A stretch of DNA of 10,493 nt. Source: Nitrososphaerales archaeon TH526 (lineage in GTDB: Archaea > Thermoproteota > Nitrososphaeria > Nitrososphaerales > Nitrososphaeraceae). The stretch is from contig JAATVR010000582.1 in the NCBI GenBank assembly GCA_014523665.1, positions 1-10,493 on the forward strand, in the 5' to 3' direction. This document shows, piece by piece, positions 1 through 6,295 of this stretch. A program made the translations under genes and the position numbers. Each line of letters begins with the position of its first letter. Positions within the stretch are counted from its first letter, which is position 1. The notes under the pieces are model-generated. The model did no database searches, was not told the origin of the DNA, and saw only the letters and a program-made list of their open reading frames with translations.

Positions 1-1
1 A

Positions 2-211
2 ATTTTTCTACCAGGTGGCAACCTATCAGGTTTATCCGTTCAGGTACCTAATCTTTTTGGTGATGCTACTTCCACCTTCATGTATGGTGATCTTATTTCA
101 AATATTATTGACTTTCTGGTGATTGCGTTGATAATCTTCATTCTCTATAAGCAGCTCTCCAAACACGGCTGGGTGGAAGATAAGACGGTTCCAGAAGAGA
201 AGAAGAAATAA
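2..211 (+). CDS. mscL: Large-conductance mechanosensitive channel MscL, C-terminal part
   Basis: The frame is open from the window edge and ends in TAA, giving 69 residues; the start lies outside. MscL is a homopentameric inner-membrane channel that opens under membrane tension to release solutes during hypo-osmotic shock. What is visible is the end of the extracellular loop followed by the family's second transmembrane helix: a YGDLISNIIDFLVIALIIF stretch (about residues 33-51 of the fragment) matches the conserved YGxFI...IDFLIIAxxIF signature of MscL TM2. A short charged tail (KQLSKHGW, then a run rich in Glu and Lys) follows. Many bacterial MscL tails are longer and form a helical bundle, so the tail here is short. 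The N-terminal pore-lining helix TM1 is not in the window. Family assignment is confident from the TM2 signature; nothing about regulation can be seen. Confidence 0.85.
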   Translation: MFLPGGNLSGLSVQVPNLFGDATSTFMYGDLISNIIDFLVIALIIFILYKQLSKHGWVEDKTVPEEKKK

Positions 212-541
212 TATTATGCATTTACTCCAGATCTATCGGTCTATTGCCACATACCCGGAAATGCCAATGTTTGTAAGTTAATCCATTTAGTAAGAAATGT
301 ATGGATGAGACATACCTTACCGAAGTTCCCTCAAAAGGACCTAGATATATACAGCATTCACAAGACGACTATTAATAGAATAAGGGAACAGAAAATTCAA
401 TCTAACATGCAAAGTCATTCCTTTCTTATCGCCGTCAAATAATAGCGACGGCGTTAGTGCAACTTGGTAGTATCTAGTCGTTTTTCATTTCTTCTCCGCA
501 TTGTCTTTGGTGGAATATTAGATAAGGCAATTCTGTAAAAT
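212..541. other. Intergenic region, no gene seen
   Basis: This 330-nt gap separates the mscL stop from the convergent stop of the minus-strand gene at 542. Only very short frames occur, the longest noticed being about 21 codons at 218. It contains a perfect 7-bp inverted repeat (cgccgtc 430-436 / gacggcg 447-453, 10-nt loop) and a pyrimidine-rich stretch with T runs at about 479-496 that could end plus-strand transcription. No RNA gene was recognised. Confidence 0.6.
430..453. repeat. Inverted repeat with 7-bp arms between convergent genes
   Basis: Arms cgccgtc (430-436) and gacggcg (447-453) are perfect reverse complements around a 10-nt AT-rich loop. It is GC-rich in an AT-rich spacer between two converging genes, so a stem-loop in either transcript is plausible. 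The T-rich stretch at 479-496 is too far away to make this a classical intrinsic terminator. The function is inferred only. Confidence 0.4.
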
Positions 542-1117
542 TCATCTCCATATTTCCAGAAACTTCAAAGCAGTGCCTGCTACCAATGCCATGACAACGC
601 ACGCCATTAGCCTCCATGGCATAGCAGGTAAGCGTGGGGCAAGCAGTCTTATTTGGTGATCCTCGATTATTTGAGAAATATAGTCTCTAACTTTCGAGTT
701 CCAAATTCTATACTCGATGCTATGTTTCTTTAATATTGATTCCAATTCATAAATTACAGGACATCTTATAGAACTAAGATGTTGGACATATCTCCTTGAG
801 ACTTCAACCTCTCCTCTAATGGCGATCAAACCTTGTTGCTGAATATCGACGAGCCTTACATGCATCTCCCATGGTTTGGACAGTGACTTTGCAAAACCAT
901 TGCCAATTTGAGAAGTCATCTTATTCTCTAGCTTTACTTTCTTGAAGCCTTCGGACATGAGGGTTCGTATTATGTCATCCTTTTTCATTCTAACTGAGAT
1001 GTACAGCTGATCAAGCTCTATTTCCTCATGCCGGATCAGGTCTTGAAGTCCTTTAACAACATTCATCCGGCGGGGATAGCTTGTAAGAAATTCAGACATT
1101 TGTCTTGATAACTTCAT
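542..1117 (-). CDS. Hypothetical tail-anchored membrane protein
   Basis: Codes for 191 residues from an ATG. I do not recognise a family. Residues about 1-165 are soluble, charged and mixed helical, with no cysteine cluster or nucleotide-binding motif. The final 25 residues hold one strongly hydrophobic segment (LMACVVMALVAGTALKFLEIW, about 170-190) ending with Arg, so the protein is probably anchored by its C-terminus with the body in the cytoplasm. It lies 54 nt downstream of cofE on the same strand and could be co-transcribed, but an AT-rich TATA-like stretch in the gap (about 1130-1140) allows a promoter of its own. A second ATG at residue 7 (1099) is an alternative start. A near-palindrome (1115-1128) covers the start codon. 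No link to F420 metabolism can be claimed beyond adjacency. Confidence 0.7.
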   Translation of the reverse strand: MKLSRQMSEFLTSYPRRMNVVKGLQDLIRHEEIELDQLYISVRMKKDDIIRTLMSEGFKKVKLENKMTSQIGNGFAKSLSKPWEMHVRLVDIQQQGLIAIRGEVEVSRRYVQHLSSIRCPVIYELESILKKHSIEYRIWNSKVRDYISQIIEDHQIRLLAPRLPAMPWRLMACVVMALVAGTALKFLEIWR

Positions 1118-1128
1118 AGTTCACTATG
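1115..1128. repeat. Palindrome covering the start codon of the 542-1117 gene
   Basis: The sequence catagt-tc-actatg is a 6-bp inverted repeat with a 2-nt centre, and the minus-strand ATG (1117-1115) is its last triplet. In RNA it could form a 5-bp stem with a TGAA loop that pairs the start codon. It could also be a DNA-binding site. Short AT-rich palindromes are common by chance. Confidence 0.35.
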
Positions 1129-1171
1129 GAATATTAAAACTGTGTTATTGTAATCGACCCAAATTGAAGAT

Positions 1172-1975
1172 TTATTTCGACTTGAATGATCTCATATAGA
1201 TATCTTCTAGAGGATCTATACCTAGGTCTTGCCAACTCATTTTCCTGTCTTCTTCTTTGACTTCAATTCCTCTCACAACTACAACGGGAGTTGACTCGCG
1301 ACCTTCGCCCATTAGAGCGACTCCCATTGAGGCTAAACCATCTGCTATTGCTCTCATAGTCACCCGCAATATATTTCCAAATAGGTCTTGCTCGCCTCGG
1401 TGATCGATCACAGGCTCAAATCCTGAAACAGCTATGGCGATTCCAGTGGTGCCCAATCTTCCAGGCATTAGACGGCTGTCAGAAATAACAATAAATATCT
1501 TAAGTCTGTGTTCGTTCATAAAATCCTGCCTAAGTCTTTCGGCTGATTCGAAAGGCAGAGGTGGATACAAGACCGCATAACCCTTCGGGATATTGGATCT
1601 ATCGATCCCGGCGTTCGGACATAACATGCCATTCTTCTTACACAACAAAAATCCAGGAATTCCACCGTAAACCTCATCGGCCTCGTTCAAGATCAGTTCA
1701 GTCAGCTTCTCATCAATTTGGAATTTTTTTGCGATTGCCTTTGCCTTACGGGAAGTTCGTACTTTGTCCATCTGGACGACAGCCCCTTCACTAATGGAAA
1801 CAAATTTGCTCGAAACAATTACAATATCCTTTTGCTCGAACTTAAAATTTGTCTTAGATATTGCTTCATAAAGATCAAATGGATGAATCATCGGCGGGAG
1901 TTTCAATGCAAACACCTCAAATCTAGAGGATACGTTATTAACTTCCGAGCGCCGACTTCTACTAGTGTTGGTCAA
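1172..1975 (-). CDS. cofE: Coenzyme F420-0:L-glutamate ligase (CofE-like)
   Basis: CofE adds gamma-linked glutamate to F420-0 using GTP in the cytoplasm, the last step of coenzyme F420 maturation. The 267-residue product has the family landmarks in order: an N-terminal FALKLPPM strand (about 22-29), IVIVSSKFVSISEGAVV (about 52-68), and the C-terminal block ISDSRLMPGRLGTTGIAIAVSGFEPVIDHRGEQDLFG (about 163-199), with the conserved SDS, DHRG and DLFG motifs and then VVVVRGI. Archaeal CofE is about 250 residues; the excess is a basic N-terminal extension of about 17 residues (MTNTSRSRR...). The start is TTG at 1975, with no ATG or GTG in frame upstream before a stop; GTG at 1915 is the alternative. 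No Shine-Dalgarno is visible, and a TATA-like box about 29 nt upstream suggests a leaderless transcript. It is divergent from leuC. The exact substrate could be a paralogue's, but the family is clear. Confidence 0.85.
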   Translation of the reverse strand: MTNTSRSRRSEVNNVSSRFEVFALKLPPMIHPFDLYEAISKTNFKFEQKDIVIVSSKFVSISEGAVVQMDKVRTSRKAKAIAKKFQIDEKLTELILNEADEVYGGIPGFLLCKKNGMLCPNAGIDRSNIPKGYAVLYPPLPFESAERLRQDFMNEHRLKIFIVISDSRLMPGRLGTTGIAIAVSGFEPVIDHRGEQDLFGNILRVTMRAIADGLASMGVALMGEGRESTPVVVVRGIEVKEEDRKMSWQDLGIDPLEDIYMRSFKSK

Positions 1976-1997
1976 TCCGCAGAAGGTTTTAATGACG

Positions 1998-2011
1998 ATT
2001 CTAATAAGAAT
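1998..2011. promoter_or_regulatory. Symmetric TATA-like element in the cofE/leuC divergent spacer
   Basis: The 14-mer attct-aata-agaat is an inverted repeat of 5-bp arms. Its centre (2004.5) lies about 29 nt from the cofE start (1975) and about 27 nt from the leuC GTG (2032). That is the usual archaeal TATA-to-TSS distance for both genes, so one element could place both transcription starts at or next to the start codons. The position and symmetry are seen; promoter function is inferred. Confidence 0.5.
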
Positions 2012-2018
2012 TCATCTC

Positions 2019-2024
2019 AGGTGA
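2019..2024 (+). promoter_or_regulatory. Ribosome-binding site of leuC
   Basis: AGGTGA lies 7 nt before GTG 2032 and 13 nt before ATG 2038. The spacing favours the GTG start, which also yields the MGMT N-terminus typical of archaeal LeuC/HacA large subunits. Confidence 0.6.
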
Positions 2025-2031
2025 CTTCACA

Positions 2032-3312
2032 GTGGGAATGACCCTAACTGAAAAGATCTTGGCACGGGCAGCCGGAAAAAATTCCGTTGTTCCTGGAGAC
2101 GTTGTATTTGCAAAAGTAGATAAATTAATGATGCACGATGTTTCTGGTCCAGGCGTAATCAAAGTATTAGAAGAGTGGAAAAAGAAAGGGACGAATTTGG
2201 AGCGGATATGGGACCCTAGTAAGGTATGGGTTACAGAGGATCATTTTGTGCCTGCGGCTGACAAGATATCAGCAAATAATATTATCACCCTCGCTAATTG
2301 GACGAAAAAATTCGGTATAAAGAAGCATTTCAAATATGGGTTGGGTCAGTATGGGATCTGCCACACGCTATCACATGAAGAAGCGCTAGTTCTTCCAGGT
2401 GAAGTCTACGTAGGCGGCGATTCACATACTAATACTACTGGAGCATTAGGGGCTTTCGCTGCAGGCCTTGGTCACACTGATATAGCGTATGTACTTCACC
2501 ATGGGCAAATCTGGTTCAAAGTGCCAGAAACTGTTCTTTTCAAGTTAAATGGTGAATTGCCCAGTCACGTAATGGCAAAGGACGTTATTTTGCGGATAAT
2601 AGGCGAAATAGGAACAGAAGGTGGAAATTACAAATGCATGCAGTTCTCGGGTCAAGGAGTAGATCGGATGAGTATGGAAGAGCGGCTTACCCTTACGAAT
2701 ATGACCACAGAGGCAGGTGCTAAGAACGGGATAATAGAACCAGATTCAATCACAGAGAGATATATCAAGGAGAGAACAGAGGCCCCGTTTCAAAGTGTTG
2801 TAGGGGATAAAAATGCTAACTACTCAGACATCCACGAATACGAACTTAATCAAATGGACCCTATCGTTGCCAAACCATTCTCACCTGCGAATACTTGTGC
2901 TGTGAGAGAAGTACAAGGAGTAGAGATCGACAAGGCATATATCGGCTCTTGCACGGGGGCTAAACTTGAGGATCTTCGAGCTGCCTCACGACTCTTCAAA
3001 GGCAGAAAGGTGAAAGTTCGTACTGAAGTATTACCTGCTGCACAATCAATCTATATTTCTGCACTTCGCGAGGGACTAATTGACATCTTTGTTAATGCTG
3101 GCATCGTTGTTGGGCCTCCTACTTGTGGTGCGTGTTGCGGGGCGCATATGGGGGTGTTGGGCGCAAAGGAGATTTGTATCAGTACCACGAATCGGAATTT
3201 TCCTGGGAGAATGGGCGATGTTGAATCACAGACATTTCTGGCATCTCCTCTGGTGGTCGCTGCATCAGCAATAAACGGAAAGATAACTGACCCAAGGGAC
3301 ATTACGACGTGA
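2032..3312 (+). CDS. leuC: 3-isopropylmalate/homoaconitate dehydratase large subunit (aconitase family)
   Basis: Large subunit of a two-subunit [4Fe-4S] dehydratase that isomerises 2-isopropylmalate to 3-isopropylmalate (leucine synthesis) or homocitrate to homoisocitrate (AAA lysine route). It has 426 residues, normal for archaeal LeuC. Visible landmarks are MGMTLTEKIL at the N-terminus, HDVSGP (35-40), the GGDSHTNTTGALGAFAAGLGHTD block (128-150), GSCTGAKLEDLRAA (306-319), CGACCG (365-370) and STTNRNFPGRMG (384-395). Cys307, Cys365 and Cys368 match the three cluster ligands. The family usually reads DSHTCTHGAFG and GSCTNGR; here it is DSHTNTTGALG and GSCTGAK, so the active-site surroundings differ. 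The start is GTG 2032 (RBS at 2019-2024). The stop overlaps the leuD start by 4 nt. Family is certain; the choice between leucine, lysine or dual role is open. Confidence 0.9.
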   Translation: MGMTLTEKILARAAGKNSVVPGDVVFAKVDKLMMHDVSGPGVIKVLEEWKKKGTNLERIWDPSKVWVTEDHFVPAADKISANNIITLANWTKKFGIKKHFKYGLGQYGICHTLSHEEALVLPGEVYVGGDSHTNTTGALGAFAAGLGHTDIAYVLHHGQIWFKVPETVLFKLNGELPSHVMAKDVILRIIGEIGTEGGNYKCMQFSGQGVDRMSMEERLTLTNMTTEAGAKNGIIEPDSITERYIKERTEAPFQSVVGDKNANYSDIHEYELNQMDPIVAKPFSPANTCAVREVQGVEIDKAYIGSCTGAKLEDLRAASRLFKGRKVKVRTEVLPAAQSIYISALREGLIDIFVNAGIVVGPPTCGACCGAHMGVLGAKEICISTTNRNFPGRMGDVESQTFLASPLVVAASAINGKITDPRDITT

Positions 3313-3821
3313 ACCAGCTAGAGGGTGTTGTACATAAATACTATCGAGATAACATCGATACGGATGTAATTATTCCTGGCCAGTATCTTAAGATCCATGA
3401 TCACCTGGAACTTGCAAAACACGCAATGGAGGGCATTGATGCTGAATTTTCTAGAAAAGTTAACGAAGGTGACTTTTTGCTTTGCGGGAGGAACTTTGGG
3501 TGTGGTTCAAGCAGAGAGCATGCTCCAATTGCTTTGGCCAAATGTGGTATAAAGGCCATCATAGCACCCTCATTCGCCAGGATTTTTTACAGAAACGCAG
3601 TTGATGGCGGATATCTGCTTCCGATAGAGGCAGACGAGGAAACATGTCGACAAGTGGAGAATGGAGACAGAATTACCATAGACACTCTGAACAGTAAACT
3701 GGTGAACGTGACACAAGGTGGAAAAGCTTACGACATCAAACCTTTTCCCAGAATAATTGCTAAAATTATCGAAGCAGGTGGCTTGATTAGACTTGACCCT
3801 CAAAAATTGATTGATATTTAG
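3309..3821 (+). CDS. leuD: 3-isopropylmalate/homoaconitate dehydratase small subunit
   Basis: Small swivel-domain subunit that completes the active site of the preceding LeuC-type protein. The 170-residue length matches archaeal LeuD/HacB. Motifs are DNIDTDVIIPGQYL (14-27), GRNFGCGSSREHAP (60-73) and SFARIFYRNAVDGG (88-101), all diagnostic. The substrate-specificity loop after DTDVIIPG reads YLKI (26-29). In methanogen enzymes YLRT is tied to homoaconitase and YLVY to isopropylmalate isomerase, so this loop fits neither exactly, though it keeps a basic third residue as in homoaconitase. The GTG start sits in a GTGA overlap with the leuC stop, which indicates translational coupling and fixes the start. 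The product should assemble 1:1 with LeuC in the cytoplasm. Substrate is inferred; subunit identity is secure. Confidence 0.9.
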   Translation: MNQLEGVVHKYYRDNIDTDVIIPGQYLKIHDHLELAKHAMEGIDAEFSRKVNEGDFLLCGRNFGCGSSREHAPIALAKCGIKAIIAPSFARIFYRNAVDGGYLLPIEADEETCRQVENGDRITIDTLNSKLVNVTQGGKAYDIKPFPRIIAKIIEAGGLIRLDPQKLIDI

Positions 3822-3937
3822 GAATGTGTCGCCATTTGGATAGTCAATACGCAAATAAGTAAAATGTTATCACGCTAGCCTTAAAGATTATTCTTCATCA
3901 TCCCAGCCAAGTATCTTGATCTTCCTTCACTATCTCT

Positions 3938-4552
3938 TTATTCGAGTTCCTTTCCAGTAGCTGGTACTTTTATCCATCCTTGCGGCAACATCTTTCCATC
4001 ACTGGGATCACCAACATTTGTAGCATATCTCCAAAGTTGAGCACCCTCGTCTGTGCATGTCGAGTGCATTATCTCATTCAGTGCCTTCATTTCAGTGCTC
4101 AAGCCTAAATTGCAGACCATATTTTCTTTTGTTGAAACGCAATAACTACATTTGCTGTCTAGCGTAGAAATGATGGGATCGATACTTACAAGGGGATAAG
4201 CCTTACATGCCGCAGGTCTTTGATCATAAATAGTGCAACGTGCTCCGCCATGAGGGGATCGCTCTGACCCGTTAGTCTCGAGAAAAGGACAAACATTTCC
4301 ATCTCTTTCCTTTCCCATTAGTTGATACACAAGGATGCTTTCGGGGCTTGCTCCGTGGTCGCTCGCTCCGCCCACTCCTATTCTTGGTAGAATTTTGATT
4401 TTTATCCCCCTCGTTTCTGCTAACTGTTCAATCATTTCCTTCTCCTTAGGAAGTAGGAGGACCCCTATCTTCCCGAATGCCTTAGAAGGAAAATACTCTC
4501 TATTAATGCAACAATCAGAGCAACCCTCTACGCATCTGAATTCTTTGAGCAT
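3938..4552 (-). CDS. YkgJ-family cysteine-cluster protein
   Basis: Codes for 204 residues with 11 cysteines. The N-terminal FRCVEGCSDCC (5-15) and the later CTIYDQRPAACKAYPL (106-121) match the YkgJ/UPF0153 cysteine-cluster family (roughly CxxxCxxCC...C.iY..RP..C..YP), thought to bind zinc or an iron-sulfur cluster; its biochemical role is not established. Extra Cys pairs occur at 135/138 (CSYC), with C147 and C166. Residues 60-69 hold a duplicated 5-residue unit (VGGAS-DHGAS) encoded by a GC-rich imperfect 15-nt tandem repeat, unlike the surrounding AT-rich coding sequence. The start is ATG at 4552; TATA-like stretches (about 4564-4572 and 4588-4594) lie upstream. It converges with leuD. No operon partner is evident. 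Confidence 0.8.
   Translation of the reverse strand: MLKEFRCVEGCSDCCINREYFPSKAFGKIGVLLLPKEKEMIEQLAETRGIKIKILPRIGVGGASDHGASPESILVYQLMGKERDGNVCPFLETNGSERSPHGGARCTIYDQRPAACKAYPLVSIDPIISTLDSKCSYCVSTKENMVCNLGLSTEMKALNEIMHSTCTDEGAQLWRYATNVGDPSDGKMLPQGWIKVPATGKELE
4346..4375 (-). repeat. GC-rich 15-nt imperfect tandem repeat inside the YkgJ-type gene
   Basis: On the minus strand the units are 4375-4361 (GTGGGCGGAGCGAGC) and 4360-4346 (GACCACGGAGCAAGC), with ten of the last eleven positions of each unit matching. They encode VGGAS and DHGAS in frame. The GC content is much higher than in the flanks, which suggests a local duplication or small insertion in a loop of the protein. Confidence 0.6.
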
Positions 4553-4784
4553 GTATTATCTAACAATATACTCCGTTCGACTACCCTTTAAATTGTAGTT
4601 TCACTTTAACGAGGGACCGTAGCGCACACAAAATCCTAATTTGAATCTAAATTTGCTTTTCTAGGGACACCACAAGAATGTCTATCTGCCCTATCTGAGT
4701 GCAATAAACCCCTCAATGATTCGGCAGTGATGAAGTCAGCCACATGTTATCCTCATCTTATAAATTTTGAATTTTACCTCGTTA

Positions 4785-4955
4785 TCATTCCCTTTCTACT
4801 GCCTCAATATGACATTGATGACCTCTATGCTGTTTGTCGATGGTCGAAGCTTCTTCAGTTGAAATAGGGAACACTCCAGTTTCCAGAGATTCTTTTCCAG
4901 GCTTTTCCAGTATCACTTTCTTACATTCGTCACAAATCAACTGTTGAAATATCAT
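4785..4955 (-). CDS. Small CxxC / HxCH putative zinc-binding protein, 56 residues
   Basis: A short frame not normally called: ATG at 4955, TGA at 4785-4787. The product begins MIFQQLICDECKKVILEKPG and ends QHRGHQCHIEAVERE. Cys8 and Cys11 (CDEC) form a zinc knuckle, and His46, Cys48 and His49 (GHQCH) near the C-terminus could supply the other ligands. The amino-acid content is soluble and charged, unlike a random translation of AT-rich intergenic DNA, and a TATA-like box (4980-4986) lies about 28 nt upstream, fitting a leaderless transcript. It is divergent from the zinc-finger gene at 5045. I do not recognise a named family; a single-domain regulator or metal-binding protein is possible. Confidence rests on composition, the motif pair and promoter spacing. 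Confidence 0.6.
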   Translation of the reverse strand: MIFQQLICDECKKVILEKPGKESLETGVFPISTEEASTIDKQHRGHQCHIEAVERE

Positions 4956-4978
4956 TCAAAATATTTATGGGAGAACTC

Positions 4979-4987
4979 AATATAAGA
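4979..4987. promoter_or_regulatory. TATA-like box between divergent small genes
   Basis: aaTATAAGa lies about 28 nt from the ATG of the minus-strand gene (4955), which suits a leaderless start. On the plus strand it would put a transcription start near 5010, giving a leader of about 35 nt before ATG 5045. It could serve one or both genes. Confidence 0.4.
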
Positions 4988-5044
4988 ATAACTTTGCTAA
5001 GGAACAATTTTTGGTGAATTGTCTACTTTCGGCGGGAAGATTTG

Positions 5045-5248
5045 ATGTGGAGAAAACAAAAAAAATTCAAACGAACCTATGTAGTTTTGTGGCGATTAGG
5101 CATGGATAATGTTTGTGCCTACTGTGGAAGAAGTTTTAAAGGTGAAGGCTGGCCACACGTTGAGGGCGATTCCAATCGCGGTGTCTCCAGAATCGAGCAA
5201 TTTTGCTCTGAAGAACATCGAGCGGCCTTTTTGAGCTCTAGTCTATGA
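5045..5248 (+). CDS. Small treble-clef zinc-finger protein
   Basis: A 67-residue protein from ATG 5045 (a TTG directly before it, at 5042, is also in frame). Ligand pattern CAYC, then FCSEEHRAAF near the C-terminus: two cysteines of a zinc knuckle, then a third Cys and a His four residues later. This resembles small archaeal zinc-ribbon proteins whose C-terminal half reads FCS..H...F. The N-terminal 19 residues are basic (WRKQKKFKR), which suits nucleic-acid or ribosome contact, but no function is established. ATG 5102 would give only the zinc finger (48 residues); a purine-rich GGGAAG at 5034-5039 favours the longer form. The stop overlaps the end of the converging HNH gene by 6 nt. Family is probable, function unknown. 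Confidence 0.65.
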   Translation: MWRKQKKFKRTYVVLWRLGMDNVCAYCGRSFKGEGWPHVEGDSNRGVSRIEQFCSEEHRAAFLSSSL

Positions 5249-5470
5249 CTTTAATTTTCCAAAAATGCTATCAATGAGGCCTTTCTTGTTCTCTTTTTTT
5301 TCAACTTTCTTGAAACACTTAGGACACAGAGCGCGCAAATTTCCAGGCCTATTGTCCTTCCTTGAGCCGTTGATATGTTCAAAGAAAGTCTGCGTACTTC
5401 CGTGGAATCTGATATTGCAACTCTGGCATCGATGGTGAGCCTTTTCCAGGACCGTCTGTTTAATACTCAT
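5243..5470 (-). CDS. HNH-like domain protein, possibly degenerate
   Basis: Small protein of 75 residues starting MSIKQTVLEKAHHRCQSC. The HNH fold is indicated by a first zinc knuckle CQSC, FEHINGSRKDNRPGNLRALC with the His of the beta strand and the central Asn, and a second knuckle CPKC. HNH nucleases nearly always have His right after the last Cys (CxxCH); here it is Phe (CPKCF), so catalysis or metal binding is doubtful and a DNA-binding-only role is possible. A Lys-rich tail (KKVEKKENKK) follows. A TTG at 5533 would add 21 residues, but a TATA-like box at 5541-5550 predicts transcription starting near 5518, downstream of that TTG, so ATG 5470 was chosen. It lies downstream of the endonuclease V gene and overlaps the converging gene at 5243-5248. 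Confidence 0.7.
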   Translation of the reverse strand: MSIKQTVLEKAHHRCQSCNIRFHGSTQTFFEHINGSRKDNRPGNLRALCPKCFKKVEKKENKKGLIDSIFGKLKS

Positions 5471-5540
5471 TGTCAAATGCTCGTACTTGGTTCTGTCTAC
5501 GCTATCACCTGATGGGTTTCCGAAGAAAGACAATCCTTTA

Positions 5541-5550
5541 CTTATAATAG
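5541..5550 (-). promoter_or_regulatory. TATA-like box upstream of the HNH-type gene
   Basis: On the minus strand CTATTATAAG lies between the endonuclease V stop (5590) and the HNH gene. A start of transcription about 27 nt further on (near 5518) would give a leader of about 48 nt to ATG 5470. This is evidence for a promoter separate from the endonuclease V gene. Confidence 0.4.
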
Positions 5551-5589
5551 AAAATGCCCAAATTAACCTTTCTGGAAGGCATCTTTTTT

Positions 5590-6225
5590 CTACCCTGACA
5601 AGTACGTAGATCTGAATTTCTTCGACATGAGGTCTGCAGTCATAAGCGGTTCAGGTAATCTACTTTCTCCTCTAAAGAGTTCTATGGCAAGATTTATGGA
5701 GGTTTCCAAACTTATTTTATGCCCAATACTTACGTAAACGTAATTGCTTCCTTTTCTGATTAGCTTCTTCCCGCAAATATCGTGGTCAATGGATACATAG
5801 TTATCAAGATCTTCTTCTCCACACAATAGTCTTCTAGCTATTCCGATTGTTGGCTTGTCCACCAAAAGCCCAATGAATGACGCAAGCCCCATTCGCCTAG
5901 GATGTAGAATGCCGTGGCCGTTAATGATTAACACGTCAAAGGAAGATTTTAGTTTCCTAAGAGTCGCAAAGATTGGACTCGCTTCCCTTAGCATGAAAAA
6001 CCCTGAAATATACGGAAATTCAATGGAAGACTGAGACTCCTTTGTTTCAATAATATCAAAAGAATTTCGATTCATGTTAACAACGGAACAAAACGCCCTA
6101 TTCGTATGGTATGACACGTCTACACCACATACGTGCCTGATCAGATGATTAGGAGTGAGGTCAGTTGTTATGACCATCCTTGACAGGACTCTTTGTAATT
6201 CAGCCAGCATGGGAAGAGTCGACAT
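5590..6225 (-). CDS. nfi: Endonuclease V-like protein (deoxyinosine repair family)
   Basis: Endonuclease V nicks DNA one nucleotide 3' of deoxyinosine to start repair of deaminated adenine; some members cut inosine in RNA. The 211-residue length is typical. Motifs are CGVDVSYH (33-40, catalytic Asp36), FPYISGFFMLREASP (70-84, wedge Tyr72, Glu81), INGHGILHPRRMGLAS (101-116, His108) and PTIGIARRLLCG (125-136). By motif spacing against Thermotoga EndoV (D43, E89, D110, H116, K139), the third metal-ligand Asp is Asn102 (codon AAC) and the catalytic Lys is Arg131, so activity may be reduced, altered or lost. The family's PYIP is PYIS. The start is ATG 6225 with a GGTAGG purine stretch upstream; ATG 6210 is possible. 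The downstream neighbour is the HNH-like gene. Family is certain; full activity is not. Confidence 0.85.
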   Translation of the reverse strand: MSTLPMLAELQRVLSRMVITTDLTPNHLIRHVCGVDVSYHTNRAFCSVVNMNRNSFDIIETKESQSSIEFPYISGFFMLREASPIFATLRKLKSSFDVLIINGHGILHPRRMGLASFIGLLVDKPTIGIARRLLCGEEDLDNYVSIDHDICGKKLIRKGSNYVYVSIGHKISLETSINLAIELFRGESRLPEPLMTADLMSKKFRSTYLSG

Positions 6226-6295
6226 GCTATCCTACCAACGGCAGCTGTTTACATAAACTTGAGGACCTTTTTTTCGATTTCAAACTTAGACAAGT

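Noticed and set aside
1561..2041. Two plus-strand frames opposite cofE
   Set aside because: Shadow frames of the strongly supported cofE gene; the translations show no family-like pattern.
3835..3905. A possible minus-strand C/D box sRNA between leuD and the YkgJ-type gene (ATGATGA box C, GTGATAA-like C')
   Set aside because: The D' and D boxes would be CTAG and TTGA rather than CTGA, and no terminal stem was found; too degenerate to call.
4727..4733. A GTGATGA box-C-like motif on the plus strand
   Set aside because: No CTGA box D at a suitable distance downstream.
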